Below, one piece after another: positions 11,901 through 19,406 of a stretch of DNA of 38,788 bases. The notes under the pieces were generated by a model. That model saw nothing but the letters and a program-made list of their open reading frames with translations. It searched no databases and was not told the DNA's origin. Made by a program: the position numbers and the translations under genes. Every line of letters begins with the position of its first letter. Within the stretch, counting starts at the first letter, position 1. The stretch comes from Pseudoduganella flava. Lineage in GTDB: Bacteria; Pseudomonadota; Gammaproteobacteria; Burkholderiales; Burkholderiaceae_D. The stretch lies in the NCBI RefSeq assembly GCF_007830495.1, contig NZ_VLKW01000021.1, forward strand, positions 1-38,788, given 5' to 3'.

Positions 11901-13167
11901 GCGCGAGCGCCACAAGGTACCGTACGGCGCCACGCTGATCGTCAAGGATGGCATGACGATCAAGGCCGGCGCACCGCTGGCGACGTGGGATCCGCTGACC
12001 CGTCCGATCATTACCGAGTACGCCGGTACGGTGCGCTTCGAGAACGTCGAGGAAGGCGTGACCGTGGCCCGTCAGGTCGACGAAGTGACCGGTCTGGCAA
12101 CGCTCGTCGTGATCGACGCGAAACGCCGCGGCTCGCTGACGAAGACGATGCGTCCGCAGGTGAAACTGCTGAACGAAGACGGCCAGGAAGTGAAGATCGC
12201 CGGCACCGAACACGCAGTGGCGATCGGCTTCCAGGTCGGCGCACTGATCATGGTGAAGGACGGTCAGCAGGTTTCGGTGGGTGAAGTGCTGGCACGTATC
12301 CCGACCGAATCGCAGAAGACCCGTGACATTACCGGTGGTCTGCCGCGCGTGGCCGAACTGTTCGAAGCACGTTCGCCGAAAGACGCGGGCATGCTGGCGG
12401 AAGTCACCGGTACGGTGGCATTCGGCAAGGAGACGAAGGGCAAGCAGCGCCTGGAAATCACCGACATGGACGGCAACAAGCACGAGTTCCTGATCACGAA
12501 GGACAAGCAGGTGCTGGTGCACGACGGCCAGGTGGTGAACAAGGGCGAGATGATCGTGGACGGCCCGGCCGATCCGCAGGACATCCTCCGTCTGCTGGGC
12601 ATCGAAGCGCTGGCGCGTTACATCGTCGACGAAGTGCAGGACGTGTACCGTCTGCAGGGCGTGAAGATCAACGACAAGCACATCGAGGTGATCGTTCGCC
12701 AGATGCTGCGCCGCGTGCAGATCACCAACGCCGGCGACACCGACTACATCGTCGGCGAGCAGGTGGAACGCTCGGAACTGCTGGAAGAGAACGACAAGGT
12801 CATCGCCCAGGGCAAGCTGCCGGCGACGTACGAGAACGTGCTGCTTGGTATTACCAAGGCATCGCTGTCGACCGACTCGTTCATCTCGGCCGCATCGTTC
12901 CAGGAAACCACCCGCGTGCTGACGGAAGCGGCGATCATGGGCAAGCGCGATGGTCTGCGCGGCCTGAAGGAAAACGTCATCGTCGGCCGCCTGATCCCTG
13001 GCGGTACGGGTCTGGCGTTCCACCGCGCCCGTCGCGAGAAGGAAGTGTGGGAAGCGGAAGAACGCAACGCCCTGCTGCAAGCCGAGCGCGCAGCGATGGC
13101 CGGTGCGGAAGAAGTGTCCGACGCTCCGGAGATCGTGCAGCATCAGCACGACGCTGGCGAGATCTAA
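8923..13167 (+). CDS. rpoC: DNA-directed RNA polymerase subunit beta'
   Basis: This is the catalytic beta' subunit of RNA polymerase, 1414 residues. The N-terminal zinc ribbon is intact (CLCGKY...[11 protein letters not shown], near residues 70–88). The absolutely conserved Mg-binding motif NADFDGDQM places its three aspartates at residues 460, 462 and 464, the same numbers as in E. coli. The bridge-helix/trigger-loop region contains [21 protein letters not shown] and [16 protein letters not shown], and the second zinc site shows [11 protein letters not shown] from about residue 889. ATG 8923 follows GGAG by 6 bases. The gene ends the operon, with a strong terminator about 33 bases after the stop. 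Confidence 0.98.
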   Translation: [1414 protein letters not shown]

Positions 13168-13200
13168 GCGTTACCGTAGCCTTCGGGCTGCACATGAAGA

Positions 13201-13226
13201 CGGCACCTTCGGGTGCCGTTTTTTTT
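13201..13226 (+). terminator. Rho-independent terminator after rpoC
   Basis: CGGCACC (13201–13207) pairs with GGTGCCG (13212–13218) around a TTCG tetraloop and is followed by eight T residues (13219–13226). This is a textbook intrinsic terminator. It marks the end of the operon without any rpsL-type continuation. Confidence 0.95.
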
Positions 13227-13327
13227 CGTCCCGCCAATCCGGGCGAACCGGGCTGGCGTGAGTTTTGGAGAGAATCCCGCGAACGCGCCGGTGCTATGCT
13301 GGACCATCGTCCAACCACGGAATCCCC

Positions 13328-13570
13328 ATGCTTGCCTTTCTCGCCGAGATCCGGCCGCTCATGACGGCCATCGTGTTCGTCTGCGCCGCCGTGAACCTTC
13401 ACTATCAGCGCCGCTACAAGAAGGAAGGGCATTCGAGCCCCGGCTATTTCTGGCTGCGCTGGAAGGAGGGGCATACCGACGGCAAGGCCGTCGTCGTATG
13501 CAGCGTCATCGCCCTCACTTGCGGCTTCCTGTCGATCGCGAGCCTGTTTGCGCCCGCCATGTTGCGGTGA
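13328..13570 (+). CDS. Small two-helix membrane protein of unknown function
   Basis: I do not recognise a family. The 80-residue product (MLAFLAEIRPLMTAIVF...) has two hydrophobic segments, at about residues 11–25 and 54–74. Between them is a polar, strongly basic loop (HYQRRYKKEGHSSPGYFWLRWKEGHTDGK) with aromatic residues. This pattern predicts an inner-membrane hairpin. I chose ATG 13328 over an upstream in-frame start at 13265 because the added residues look unlike a protein N-terminus and the first helix follows directly. The ribosome-binding site is weak. The gene begins about 100 bases after the rpoC terminator, so it needs its own promoter; a TATGCT (13295–13300) with an upstream TG is a weak candidate. 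Confidence 0.65.
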   Translation: MLAFLAEIRPLMTAIVFVCAAVNLHYQRRYKKEGHSSPGYFWLRWKEGHTDGKAVVVCSVIALTCGFLSIASLFAPAMLR

Positions 13571-13691
13571 GCGCTCGGGCGTGGCGCCGTGGCCGCGTGG
13601 TACGGCTCGTGATAAACGGAGAGACTGTCGCGGCCCCGCGAGTGCTATGCCCGCCGGCCCTGCACATCACAAGATCCCAAGGAGACAGTCA

Positions 13692-13922
13692 ATGAAGTTC
13701 CCCATCGCCGCACTGCTATGCGGCATGATCCTGATCGCCGCGCCGATCGCCGGCTACGCCTACCAGCTGCACGTGATGCAGGCGATGCTGGCGGAAGTGG
13801 TGCGTTCGAACGGTTCGATGACGATGCCTCCGCCGCCGCTCGGCTGGTACGCGCTGTCCTGCCTGGGCGGGTTCCTGCTGTTCATCCTGGCCTACCTCAG
13901 CGAGCGGCGTGCCGCGCGCTGA
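13692..13922 (+). CDS. Small membrane protein of unknown function
   Basis: I do not recognise a family. The 76-residue product starts MKFPIAALLCGMILIAAPIAGYAY, a hydrophobic segment that could be a signal anchor. It has a short loop rich in Met and Pro (SNGSMTMPPPPLGW) and a second hydrophobic helix (ALSCLGGFLLFILAYL) followed by a basic end (SERRAAR). I chose ATG 13692 because AAGGAGA lies 6–7 bases upstream. The frame stays open upstream of that point, but without protein-like sequence. It is 121 bases after the preceding small membrane gene, so the two could be co-transcribed. A terminator follows. Confidence 0.65.
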   Translation: MKFPIAALLCGMILIAAPIAGYAYQLHVMQAMLAEVVRSNGSMTMPPPPLGWYALSCLGGFLLFILAYLSERRAAR

Positions 13923-13991
13923 GGTGGCCAGCGGCATGTGCGACCAGAGCGCACGATACAGCCGCATGACATCGACTGCGGGCCGCTAAAA

Positions 13992-14020
13992 GAAAACGGC
14001 ACCTGGACGGTGCCGTTTTC
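13992..14020. terminator. Bidirectional terminator between convergent genes
   Basis: GAAAACGGCACC (13992–14003) pairs perfectly with GGTGCCGTTTTC (14009–14020), giving A-rich and T-rich flanks on both strands. It can therefore end the small membrane gene (+) and the lipoprotein gene (−). The core stem ACGGCACC/GGTGCCGT is shared with the rpoC terminator. Confidence 0.85.
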
Positions 14021-14037
14021 GTTGTACTTTGTAACGC

Positions 14038-15621
14038 TCAGCGGACGTTGAACGCCCGCAGCGGCGACTTGCCGTCGGCCACGTACAGAACCCCGTTCTT
14101 CGACAATGCCAGGTGGCCGCCGACAGTTGCGGACCAGACGGATGTCCTGGTTGCCAGGTCGACCGCGTACACGGAGTTAGCGAGCGCGACGAACAGGACA
14201 TTGTTGGTCGCCAGCAGATCGTACACGGTGGCAGCGTCGTCTTTTCGCGGAGCTCCGGCCGGGATCGGCCACGACCACAGCTCAGTGCCCGTGGCCGCAT
14301 CGATGGCCGCCACCCGGTCGTTCCGCGCAGCATAGATTGTTTTTCCGGCAGCGGCGATCTGCTCAAACCCGCCCTTGACGGACCAGGCGATCTTTGCCGA
14401 AGCGATGTCGAACGACGTGAGGGTTGCGGCTGCAAGGTTGCCATACATATCGTTCTCGATGACTGCCATATGCGTGTCGTCGAGCATCATTGCATCTGCG
14501 CCGAAGTCCAGTTGTGCAACGGACCCTTCGATGCGCTGGATTTCCGCAAGGTTGCCGCGGTTTAGAACGTATAGTCCGCCGCCGGTGTAGGTATAGATCG
14601 CCGACCCGTGGATCACCGGCGGTGCGCTAACGGCCCACTGGCTGGAACCCCGCAACTGTACGGAATATGTCTGGCCACTCGTGTCGACTGCTTGCAACGA
14701 GCCGCCGTCCTGCTTGCTGACGAGCAGATTGCCGTCGACAGCCGGAGCGGTAGACATACTGGCTTTCCACGATGGCAGGGTACGCACGAAGGTGCCAGTG
14801 GCGCTGTCCACGCTGTCCAGGTTCGTGTACTGGTTGTAATCGAACGAAGCGTAGACCCGGGTTCCCGACACGGCTGGCCTGGATACACCGGTCAGCGACG
14901 ACGCATTGGCGGGAGTGTAACGCCACCTGGTGGCACCGGATTGCTCGTCGATCGCATACATGCCTTTTTTCGTGGTCACGTACGCAATGCCAGCCTGAAT
15001 CACCGGGACGACGGCAGCGCTGCCGTCCGGCGCCGTCCATGAGAAGCGCGGCCCCAGCCGGGACACGTTGACAGACGTGTTGACGTAACCCGTGCGGCGC
15101 AAGTCTCCTTTATCCGTCAGCCATTCAGCCGCGGCGGGGTCTGGCGCCAGCGCGCTCAGGGTGCCGCCGAACGATTTTACTTCCACTCTGTAAGGCAATG
15201 CGATCGGCGAGCCGGCGTGCGGCTGCGCGCAGATCTTTGCATCGTCCTGGCAGAGTTTCACTGTCAGCGTGCCCTCATGTATGCCCGCCCCCAATCCTTT
15301 CGCCGTATGCAGGTACGCCGAATAGCTGTGCGTATTCCAAGCGCGAATCGACATCTCCGACGAGAAAACGCCAACGGTATCGACGATGGCCACATTGACC
15401 TTCCCCGGCAGATCGTGGGTCGCCTCGGCCAGCAGCGTGATTTCGGGGTCTTCGCCTTCCGTCATCTTGACGTCAATACGTGCTGGCGTGAACGCAATCG
15501 GCCCGCCTGACGAAGGAGGTTGAGTAGGAGTCGGTGCGGGGGACGTGCCTGAGGCGTCGCCGCCGCCACCGCCGCAAGCCGTCAACGCGGCCAGGAGGAG
15601 AACGCTGCTGATATGTTTCAT
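14038..15621 (-). CDS. PQQ-type beta-propeller lipoprotein
   Basis: The predicted product is a secreted lipoprotein of 527 residues. The signal MKHISSVLLLAALTAC ends in a lipobox (LTAC) with the lipidated cysteine at residue 16, followed by a Gly/Ser/Pro-rich linker. An Ig-like or cadherin-like stretch covers about residues 40–150. The rest is a series of PQQ/WD-like blades, for example YAIDEQSGATRWRY, VDSATGTFVRTL, IDAATGTELWSW and VDLATRTSVWSA. Such propellers usually bind partner proteins, and BamB is one example. No catalytic residues for a quinoprotein dehydrogenase were seen. I chose the ATG at 15621 because the lipobox follows it directly; the ribosome-binding site is weak. It is probably transcribed alone from a promoter just upstream. 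Confidence 0.82.
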   Translation of the reverse strand: MKHISSVLLLAALTACGGGGGDASGTSPAPTPTQPPSSGGPIAFTPARIDVKMTEGEDPEITLLAEATHDLPGKVNVAIVDTVGVFSSEMSIRAWNTHSYSAYLHTAKGLGAGIHEGTLTVKLCQDDAKICAQPHAGSPIALPYRVEVKSFGGTLSALAPDPAAAEWLTDKGDLRRTGYVNTSVNVSRLGPRFSWTAPDGSAAVVPVIQAGIAYVTTKKGMYAIDEQSGATRWRYTPANASSLTGVSRPAVSGTRVYASFDYNQYTNLDSVDSATGTFVRTLPSWKASMSTAPAVDGNLLVSKQDGGSLQAVDTSGQTYSVQLRGSSQWAVSAPPVIHGSAIYTYTGGGLYVLNRGNLAEIQRIEGSVAQLDFGADAMMLDDTHMAVIENDMYGNLAAATLTSFDIASAKIAWSVKGGFEQIAAAGKTIYAARNDRVAAIDAATGTELWSWPIPAGAPRKDDAATVYDLLATNNVLFVALANSVYAVDLATRTSVWSATVGGHLALSKNGVLYVADGKSPLRAFNVR

Positions 15622-15646
15622 GGTGTGTGTGTCAGAATGGGACGCC

Positions 15647-15652
15647 ACTATA
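15647..15652 (-). promoter_or_regulatory. Possible −10 element for the lipoprotein gene
   Basis: On the minus strand TATAGT occurs 25 bases before the start codon. A TTAGTT about 18 bases upstream of it could serve as a poor −35. This is a weak consensus match only. Confidence 0.35.
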
Positions 15653-15737
15653 CCATGATTGCTAATATGCAACTAAGCTTTCATATTTGAACCCTCAGGA
15701 TGTCTCGACTTCGTATCGAATAAATCCTGGAACGGGC

Positions 15738-16136
15738 CTATAGGTGCCGCGTCTCGGCCGGCTCCGCATCCCACCGGTCGTGCCGCCCATCGACATACCG
15801 GATCGGTGCCGTCGCCAGTTCCTGGTCCGTCACCCCGTCCAGCGTACCGACGTTGACGGCCACGAACTCGCCCCGCACCGGCGATTCTCCGAACACGAAC
15901 GGCTGCACGCCGCAGTGCCGGCAGAAGCGGTGCTTCTCGATGTGCCGGCCGAACGTGTATTCCTCCAGCGCTTCCTCGCCGGCCAGCAGGTGGAAATCTT
16001 CCGGCTTGACCATCGCGCCCCACCAGCGCTTCTTCGTGCAGATCGAGCAGTTGCAGCGGATCGTGCCGGCCGCGAGATCGAAGGTTGCGGCGAAACGCAC
16101 CGCGCCGCAATGGCAGCTGCCGTGATAGGTCTTCAT
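15738..16136 (-). CDS. GFA/CENP-V family zinc-binding protein
   Basis: This is a 132-residue protein of the glutathione-dependent formaldehyde-activating (GFA)/CENP-V fold. The family cysteines are present: C8 and C10 in GSCHCGAV, C28, C30 and C33 in RCNCSICTKK, and a later FCRHCGVQPF pair. These normally form two zinc sites. Family members include the formaldehyde–glutathione enzyme, but most are of unknown function, so the substrate is not predicted. The start ATG (16136) overlaps the stop of the upstream gene by 4 bases (ATGA), with an AGGAG site upstream. It is therefore the last gene of a tightly coupled three-gene unit with the M16 peptidase and a small membrane protein. Confidence 0.87.
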   Translation of the reverse strand: MKTYHGSCHCGAVRFAATFDLAAGTIRCNCSICTKKRWWGAMVKPEDFHLLAGEEALEEYTFGRHIEKHRFCRHCGVQPFVFGESPVRGEFVAVNVGTLDGVTDQELATAPIRYVDGRHDRWDAEPAETRHL

Positions 16137-16504
16137 GAAGGACTCCTGGTACGGGGCCACGCGTAGCCGATCGTGGCGAGGACGAATGCGAGGAACAGCA
16201 TCTGCGCGCCGAGCGCCATCAGGTCCGGGCCGATGACCACCGTGGCGGTCGCGTTCACCGCCACGTCGGCCACGATGATCGCCAGGGTCAGCGCCAGGCC
16301 CGCGCGCGGAAAGGCCAGCAGCAGAAGGATCGCGAGCGGGTCGAAGAACGTCAGGCCCGTCCAGAACACCCGGTAGAACAGCGGCACGCCGCCATAGTCG
16401 TAGCGCAGGCCATGTTCGACCAGGGTGCGGGCGTGGTTGAACGCCGCGCCGCCCAGGCACAGGCAGTACGTCGAACGAATGACGGCGGGCCAGCGGATCG
16501 CCAT
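16133..16504 (-). CDS. Small integral membrane protein of unknown function
   Basis: I do not recognise the family. The 123-residue product (MAIRWPAVIRSTYCLCLGG...) begins with a soluble or amphipathic segment (FNHARTLVEHGLRYDYGGVPLFYR). About three strongly hydrophobic helices follow, covering roughly residues 43–64, 67–95 and 97–117, and the protein ends in a basic tail. The start ATG lies immediately after the stop of the M16 peptidase gene, with no gap. Its own stop overlaps the GFA gene start by 4 bases. Translation of the three genes is therefore probably coupled. The only clue to function is this fixed placement between a periplasmic peptidase and a zinc protein. Confidence 0.78.
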   Translation of the reverse strand: MAIRWPAVIRSTYCLCLGGAAFNHARTLVEHGLRYDYGGVPLFYRVFWTGLTFFDPLAILLLLAFPRAGLALTLAIIVADVAVNATATVVIGPDLMALGAQMLFLAFVLATIGYAWPRTRSPS

Positions 16505-19288
16505 TTATCGCACCCGCTTGCCGTCGTTGTCGAGCACGATCACGTCTCCCCAGCCCAGCTCGCGGATGCGCGGTTCGATCTTCTTCAGGTCGCCGACGAC
16601 GACCCACGTCACGTCTTCCGGGCGAATGAACTTGCCGGCCGCGCCGGCCAGTTGGGGCGGCGTCAACGCGCGCATGTTCGGCGCGTAGTTGGCCCAGTAA
16701 TCCTCGGGCAGGCCCAGGTTGATCGTCTCCAGCGCGGCCGCTTCCAGCGCATTGATCGTCTCGAAGCGGCCAGCCAGGCGCGACGTCATGTTGCGCATGA
16801 TGCTCGTGAACTCGTCGCCCTGGATCGGCCTGCTGCCTGCGATGCCGCGGATCTCCTTGTCCACCTCGATCATCGATTCCTTCGTCTTGTCCGTCTGGAC
16901 GGCGATCAGCGTGTAGAAGTTGCGCGGGCCGCGCACGCTGGACAGCCGGGCGCCGCCGCCATAGCTCCAGTGCTTGTCGAGCCGCAGATTGCGGTTCAGG
17001 CGCGACGTGGCCATGCCGCCGAAGTTCTGCATCACCGGTTCCATCGCCAGGTCTTCCGGCTGGCCCGGCGGCAGCGACAGATGGCCGGCCAGCAAGGTCG
17101 ATTGCGGCGCGTCCGGCTTGTCGATCAGGTAGATGCGCTTGCCCGCCGAAGCCAACCCCGCGTCCGTCGTCTTCGGCTTGGCGGGCGCTTGCCCGGCCGG
17201 CCACTTGCCGAACGCCGCTTCCAGCATCGGCACCACCTTGTCCAACGTCGTGTCGCCGCTGACGACGATCGCCGCGCTGCCCGGCTTGAACCAGTCGCGG
17301 TGCCAGGCAACCAGGTCTTCCCGCGTCAGGCTGGCGACGGATTGCTCGAAGCCGGAAGGCGGCAGGCCATAGCCGCTGTCGGCGCCGTACAGCAGCGCCG
17401 GCAGCGTGCGCAGCGCGAGCGCGTTCGGCTGCGCCTTTTCCTGGGCGATGCCGGCCAGGCGGCGCTGCTTCGCCAGCGCGAACTGGTCGGCGGGGAAGGC
17501 GGGCGCCAGCGCCGCTTCGGCCAGCAGCGCCAGCGACGGCGCCAGGTTGGCCGACGTCGCCTGCAGGCGCATCACGGACATGTCCGGCCCGGTGCCCGTC
17601 GTCAGGCGCGCGCCCAGCGATTCGAGCGCGTCGGACATCTGATACGCATCGCGTTGCCGCGTGCCCTTGTCCAGCAGTTCCAGCGTCAGCGACGCGAGGC
17701 CGGCCTTGGCCGGCGTGTCGGCGGACGTGCCGGCATCGAATGCCAGCGCCACGTTGACGATCGGCGCCACATGGCGCTCCAGCAGGCGCACCTTGAGGCC
17801 GTTCGACAGCGTGGCCTGCTGCATCGCCGGGAACTTGACGGCTGGCGCATCGCCCAGCGCCGGCAGCACCTTGCGATCGATGGCCTGCGCAGCGGCGGAC
17901 AGCTTGGCGAACGGCTTCACCGTCATCGTGTAGTGGGGCGCGCGCAGCCACGTCGCCGCGACCGTCTTCAGCTGGGCCGGTTGCACGGCGGTCAGCGCGT
18001 CGAGCTGCCGCAGGTAGGCGTCCGGCGCGCCGCCATAGGTCACGCTTTCGGCCAGCACGTCGGAGCGGCCGCCGAAGCCGCCCAGCCGTTCGATGCCGCG
18101 CGCGAACGAGGCCAGCGCGCTGGCTTTCACGCGCGCCACCTCCTGCGCCGTCGGCCCTTTGTCGAGCGCTTCGTTCAGCACCGCGTCGAGCTCCTTCTCC
18201 ACCAATGCCGGGTCGACGCCGGGGCGGACGGTGACGGCGATGTCGAACGTACTCGACAGTTCGTTGACGTCGACGCCGGCCGAGACGGCGGTGGCGAGCT
18301 GCTTCTCGTCGATCAGGCGGCGGTTCAGGCGCGCGTTCTTCGAGCCCGCCAGCACGTCGGAGAAGACGGCGAGGCGCGTGCTGTCGAGGTCGCGCCAGCC
18401 CGGCACGTGCCAGCTGCGGTAGATCCGCACCTGCGGCACGTGGTCTTCCATTTCATCGCGCAGGTTGCGTTCGAGGCGCGGAATCCATTGCTCGGTGCGG
18501 GGCAGCGGCGGACCCGGCGGAATCGATTCGAAGTATTTCTTCACGAGGGCCAGCGCCTGTTCCGGCGTGATGTCGCCGGCCAGGGAGACCACCGCGTTAT
18601 TCGGCCCGTAATAGGTGCGGTACCACTCGCGGATATCTTCCAGCGATGCCGCATTCAGGTCGTCCATGCTGCCGATGACCGGCCACGAATACGGATGGGA
18701 ATATGGATACATCCGCGCCGATTTTTCCAGGTGCACGCGGCCATACGGCTGGTTTTCACCCTGGCGTTTTTCGTTCTGCACCACGCCCCGTTCGCGCTCG
18801 AGCATTTCCTTGGAAATGTAATTGGCGAGAAAACCCATCCGGTCCGCTTCCAGGTACAGCGTGCGCTCCAGCGCCGATACCGGCACGTCTTCGAAGAAAT
18901 TGGTGCGGTCGTTATTCGTCGTACCGTTGCGGTTATTCGTGCCCAGGTCGTCCATCGCTTCGCGGAAGCCGTGCGGATAGTTTTCCGAGCCGTTGAAGAA
19001 GAAATGCTCGAACAGGTGGGCAAACCCCGTCTTGCCGCGTTTCTCGTTGCGCGAACCCACGTGGTACCAGATATTGACGCCGACGATCGGCACGCTGTGA
19101 TCCTCGTGGACGATCAGCGTCAGCCCATTCTGCAGCACGAATTTCTTGTACGGGATCACATAGGCGTCGCGTTGGTAAGGCGCTGCCGCGACGGTATTCG
19201 GAGCGGCGGTCTTGGGTACTGCCGGCGCGGCGAGCGGAGAGCCCGCGGCAAGGCCCAGCGCGCAGGTCAGGGCAATCGTGCGTTTCAT
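16505..19288 (-). CDS. M16 family zinc metallopeptidase, two-half pitrilysin type, exported
   Basis: This is a 927-residue secreted peptidase of family M16 (pitrilysin/processing peptidase). An N-terminal signal peptide (MKRTIALTCALGLAAGSPLAAPA) predicts a periplasmic location. The inverted zinc motif HxxEH is intact as HLFEH at residues 91–95, and the third ligand is probably E173 in RGVVQNEKR. The second half repeats the fold (GLASLTLELLDKGT) without the zinc motif, as expected for the inactive half. Residues GGGARLSSVRGPRNFYT match the substrate-clamping C-terminal region. ATG 19288 is preceded by GGGAG. It is the first gene of the three-gene minus-strand unit and is divergent from the winged-helix regulator gene. 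Confidence 0.93.
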   Translation of the reverse strand: MKRTIALTCALGLAAGSPLAAPAVPKTAAPNTVAAAPYQRDAYVIPYKKFVLQNGLTLIVHEDHSVPIVGVNIWYHVGSRNEKRGKTGFAHLFEHFFFNGSENYPHGFREAMDDLGTNNRNGTTNNDRTNFFEDVPVSALERTLYLEADRMGFLANYISKEMLERERGVVQNEKRQGENQPYGRVHLEKSARMYPYSHPYSWPVIGSMDDLNAASLEDIREWYRTYYGPNNAVVSLAGDITPEQALALVKKYFESIPPGPPLPRTEQWIPRLERNLRDEMEDHVPQVRIYRSWHVPGWRDLDSTRLAVFSDVLAGSKNARLNRRLIDEKQLATAVSAGVDVNELSSTFDIAVTVRPGVDPALVEKELDAVLNEALDKGPTAQEVARVKASALASFARGIERLGGFGGRSDVLAESVTYGGAPDAYLRQLDALTAVQPAQLKTVAATWLRAPHYTMTVKPFAKLSAAAQAIDRKVLPALGDAPAVKFPAMQQATLSNGLKVRLLERHVAPIVNVALAFDAGTSADTPAKAGLASLTLELLDKGTRQRDAYQMSDALESLGARLTTGTGPDMSVMRLQATSANLAPSLALLAEAALAPAFPADQFALAKQRRLAGIAQEKAQPNALALRTLPALLYGADSGYGLPPSGFEQSVASLTREDLVAWHRDWFKPGSAAIVVSGDTTLDKVVPMLEAAFGKWPAGQAPAKPKTTDAGLASAGKRIYLIDKPDAPQSTLLAGHLSLPPGQPEDLAMEPVMQNFGGMATSRLNRNLRLDKHWSYGGGARLSSVRGPRNFYTLIAVQTDKTKESMIEVDKEIRGIAGSRPIQGDEFTSIMRNMTSRLAGRFETINALEAAALETINLGLPEDYWANYAPNMRALTPPQLAGAAGKFIRPEDVTWVVVGDLKKIEPRIRELGWGDVIVLDNDGKRVR

Positions 19289-19318
19289 GGTACTCCCGGA
19301 GGGTAGGATGATCGAGCC

Positions 19319-19324
19319 ATTGTA
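19319..19324 (-). promoter_or_regulatory. Possible −10 element of the M16 gene cluster
   Basis: TACAAT on the minus strand stands 30 bases before the M16 start codon. No convincing −35 hexamer is visible at 16–18 bp. A short 5' leader of about 23 bases would result. Confidence 0.4.
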
Positions 19325-19390
19325 GCGTTTGCGAAAGAAATATTGGCATGATCGCCTATCTTATTGTCGTGCTATTTTCCGGCTTGCCCA

Positions 19391-19399
19391 TGCTAAGAT
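19391..19399 (+). promoter_or_regulatory. Extended −10 immediately before the regulator gene
   Basis: TGCTAAGAT (TG at 19391–19392, TAAGAT at 19394–19399) ends 7 bases before the ATG at 19407. If it is used, transcription would begin at or next to the A of the start codon, giving a leaderless mRNA. No ribosome-binding site is visible, which agrees with this. No good −35 is seen. Confidence 0.45.
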
Positions 19400-19406
19400 T
19401 TGGTGC

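Noticed and set aside
13291..13300. GTGCTATGCT as a definite promoter for the first small membrane gene
   Set aside because: There is no acceptable −35 at 16–19 bp. I mention it only as a weak candidate.
16137..17951. Upstream extension of the GFA reading frame to 17951
   Set aside because: The added sequence is the M16 and membrane-protein region read in the wrong frame. The GFA start at 16136 has an AGGAG site and the family's normal N-terminus.
16412..19306. Long open frame antisense to the M16 gene (964 codons), and others antisense to DUF885 (22502–24439), the glucan synthase (29672–33172, 33458–36895) and the desulfurase fusion (26900–28834)
   Set aside because: This is the same composition effect. 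The sense-strand proteins carry clear catalytic motifs, while these have none and no ribosome-binding sites.
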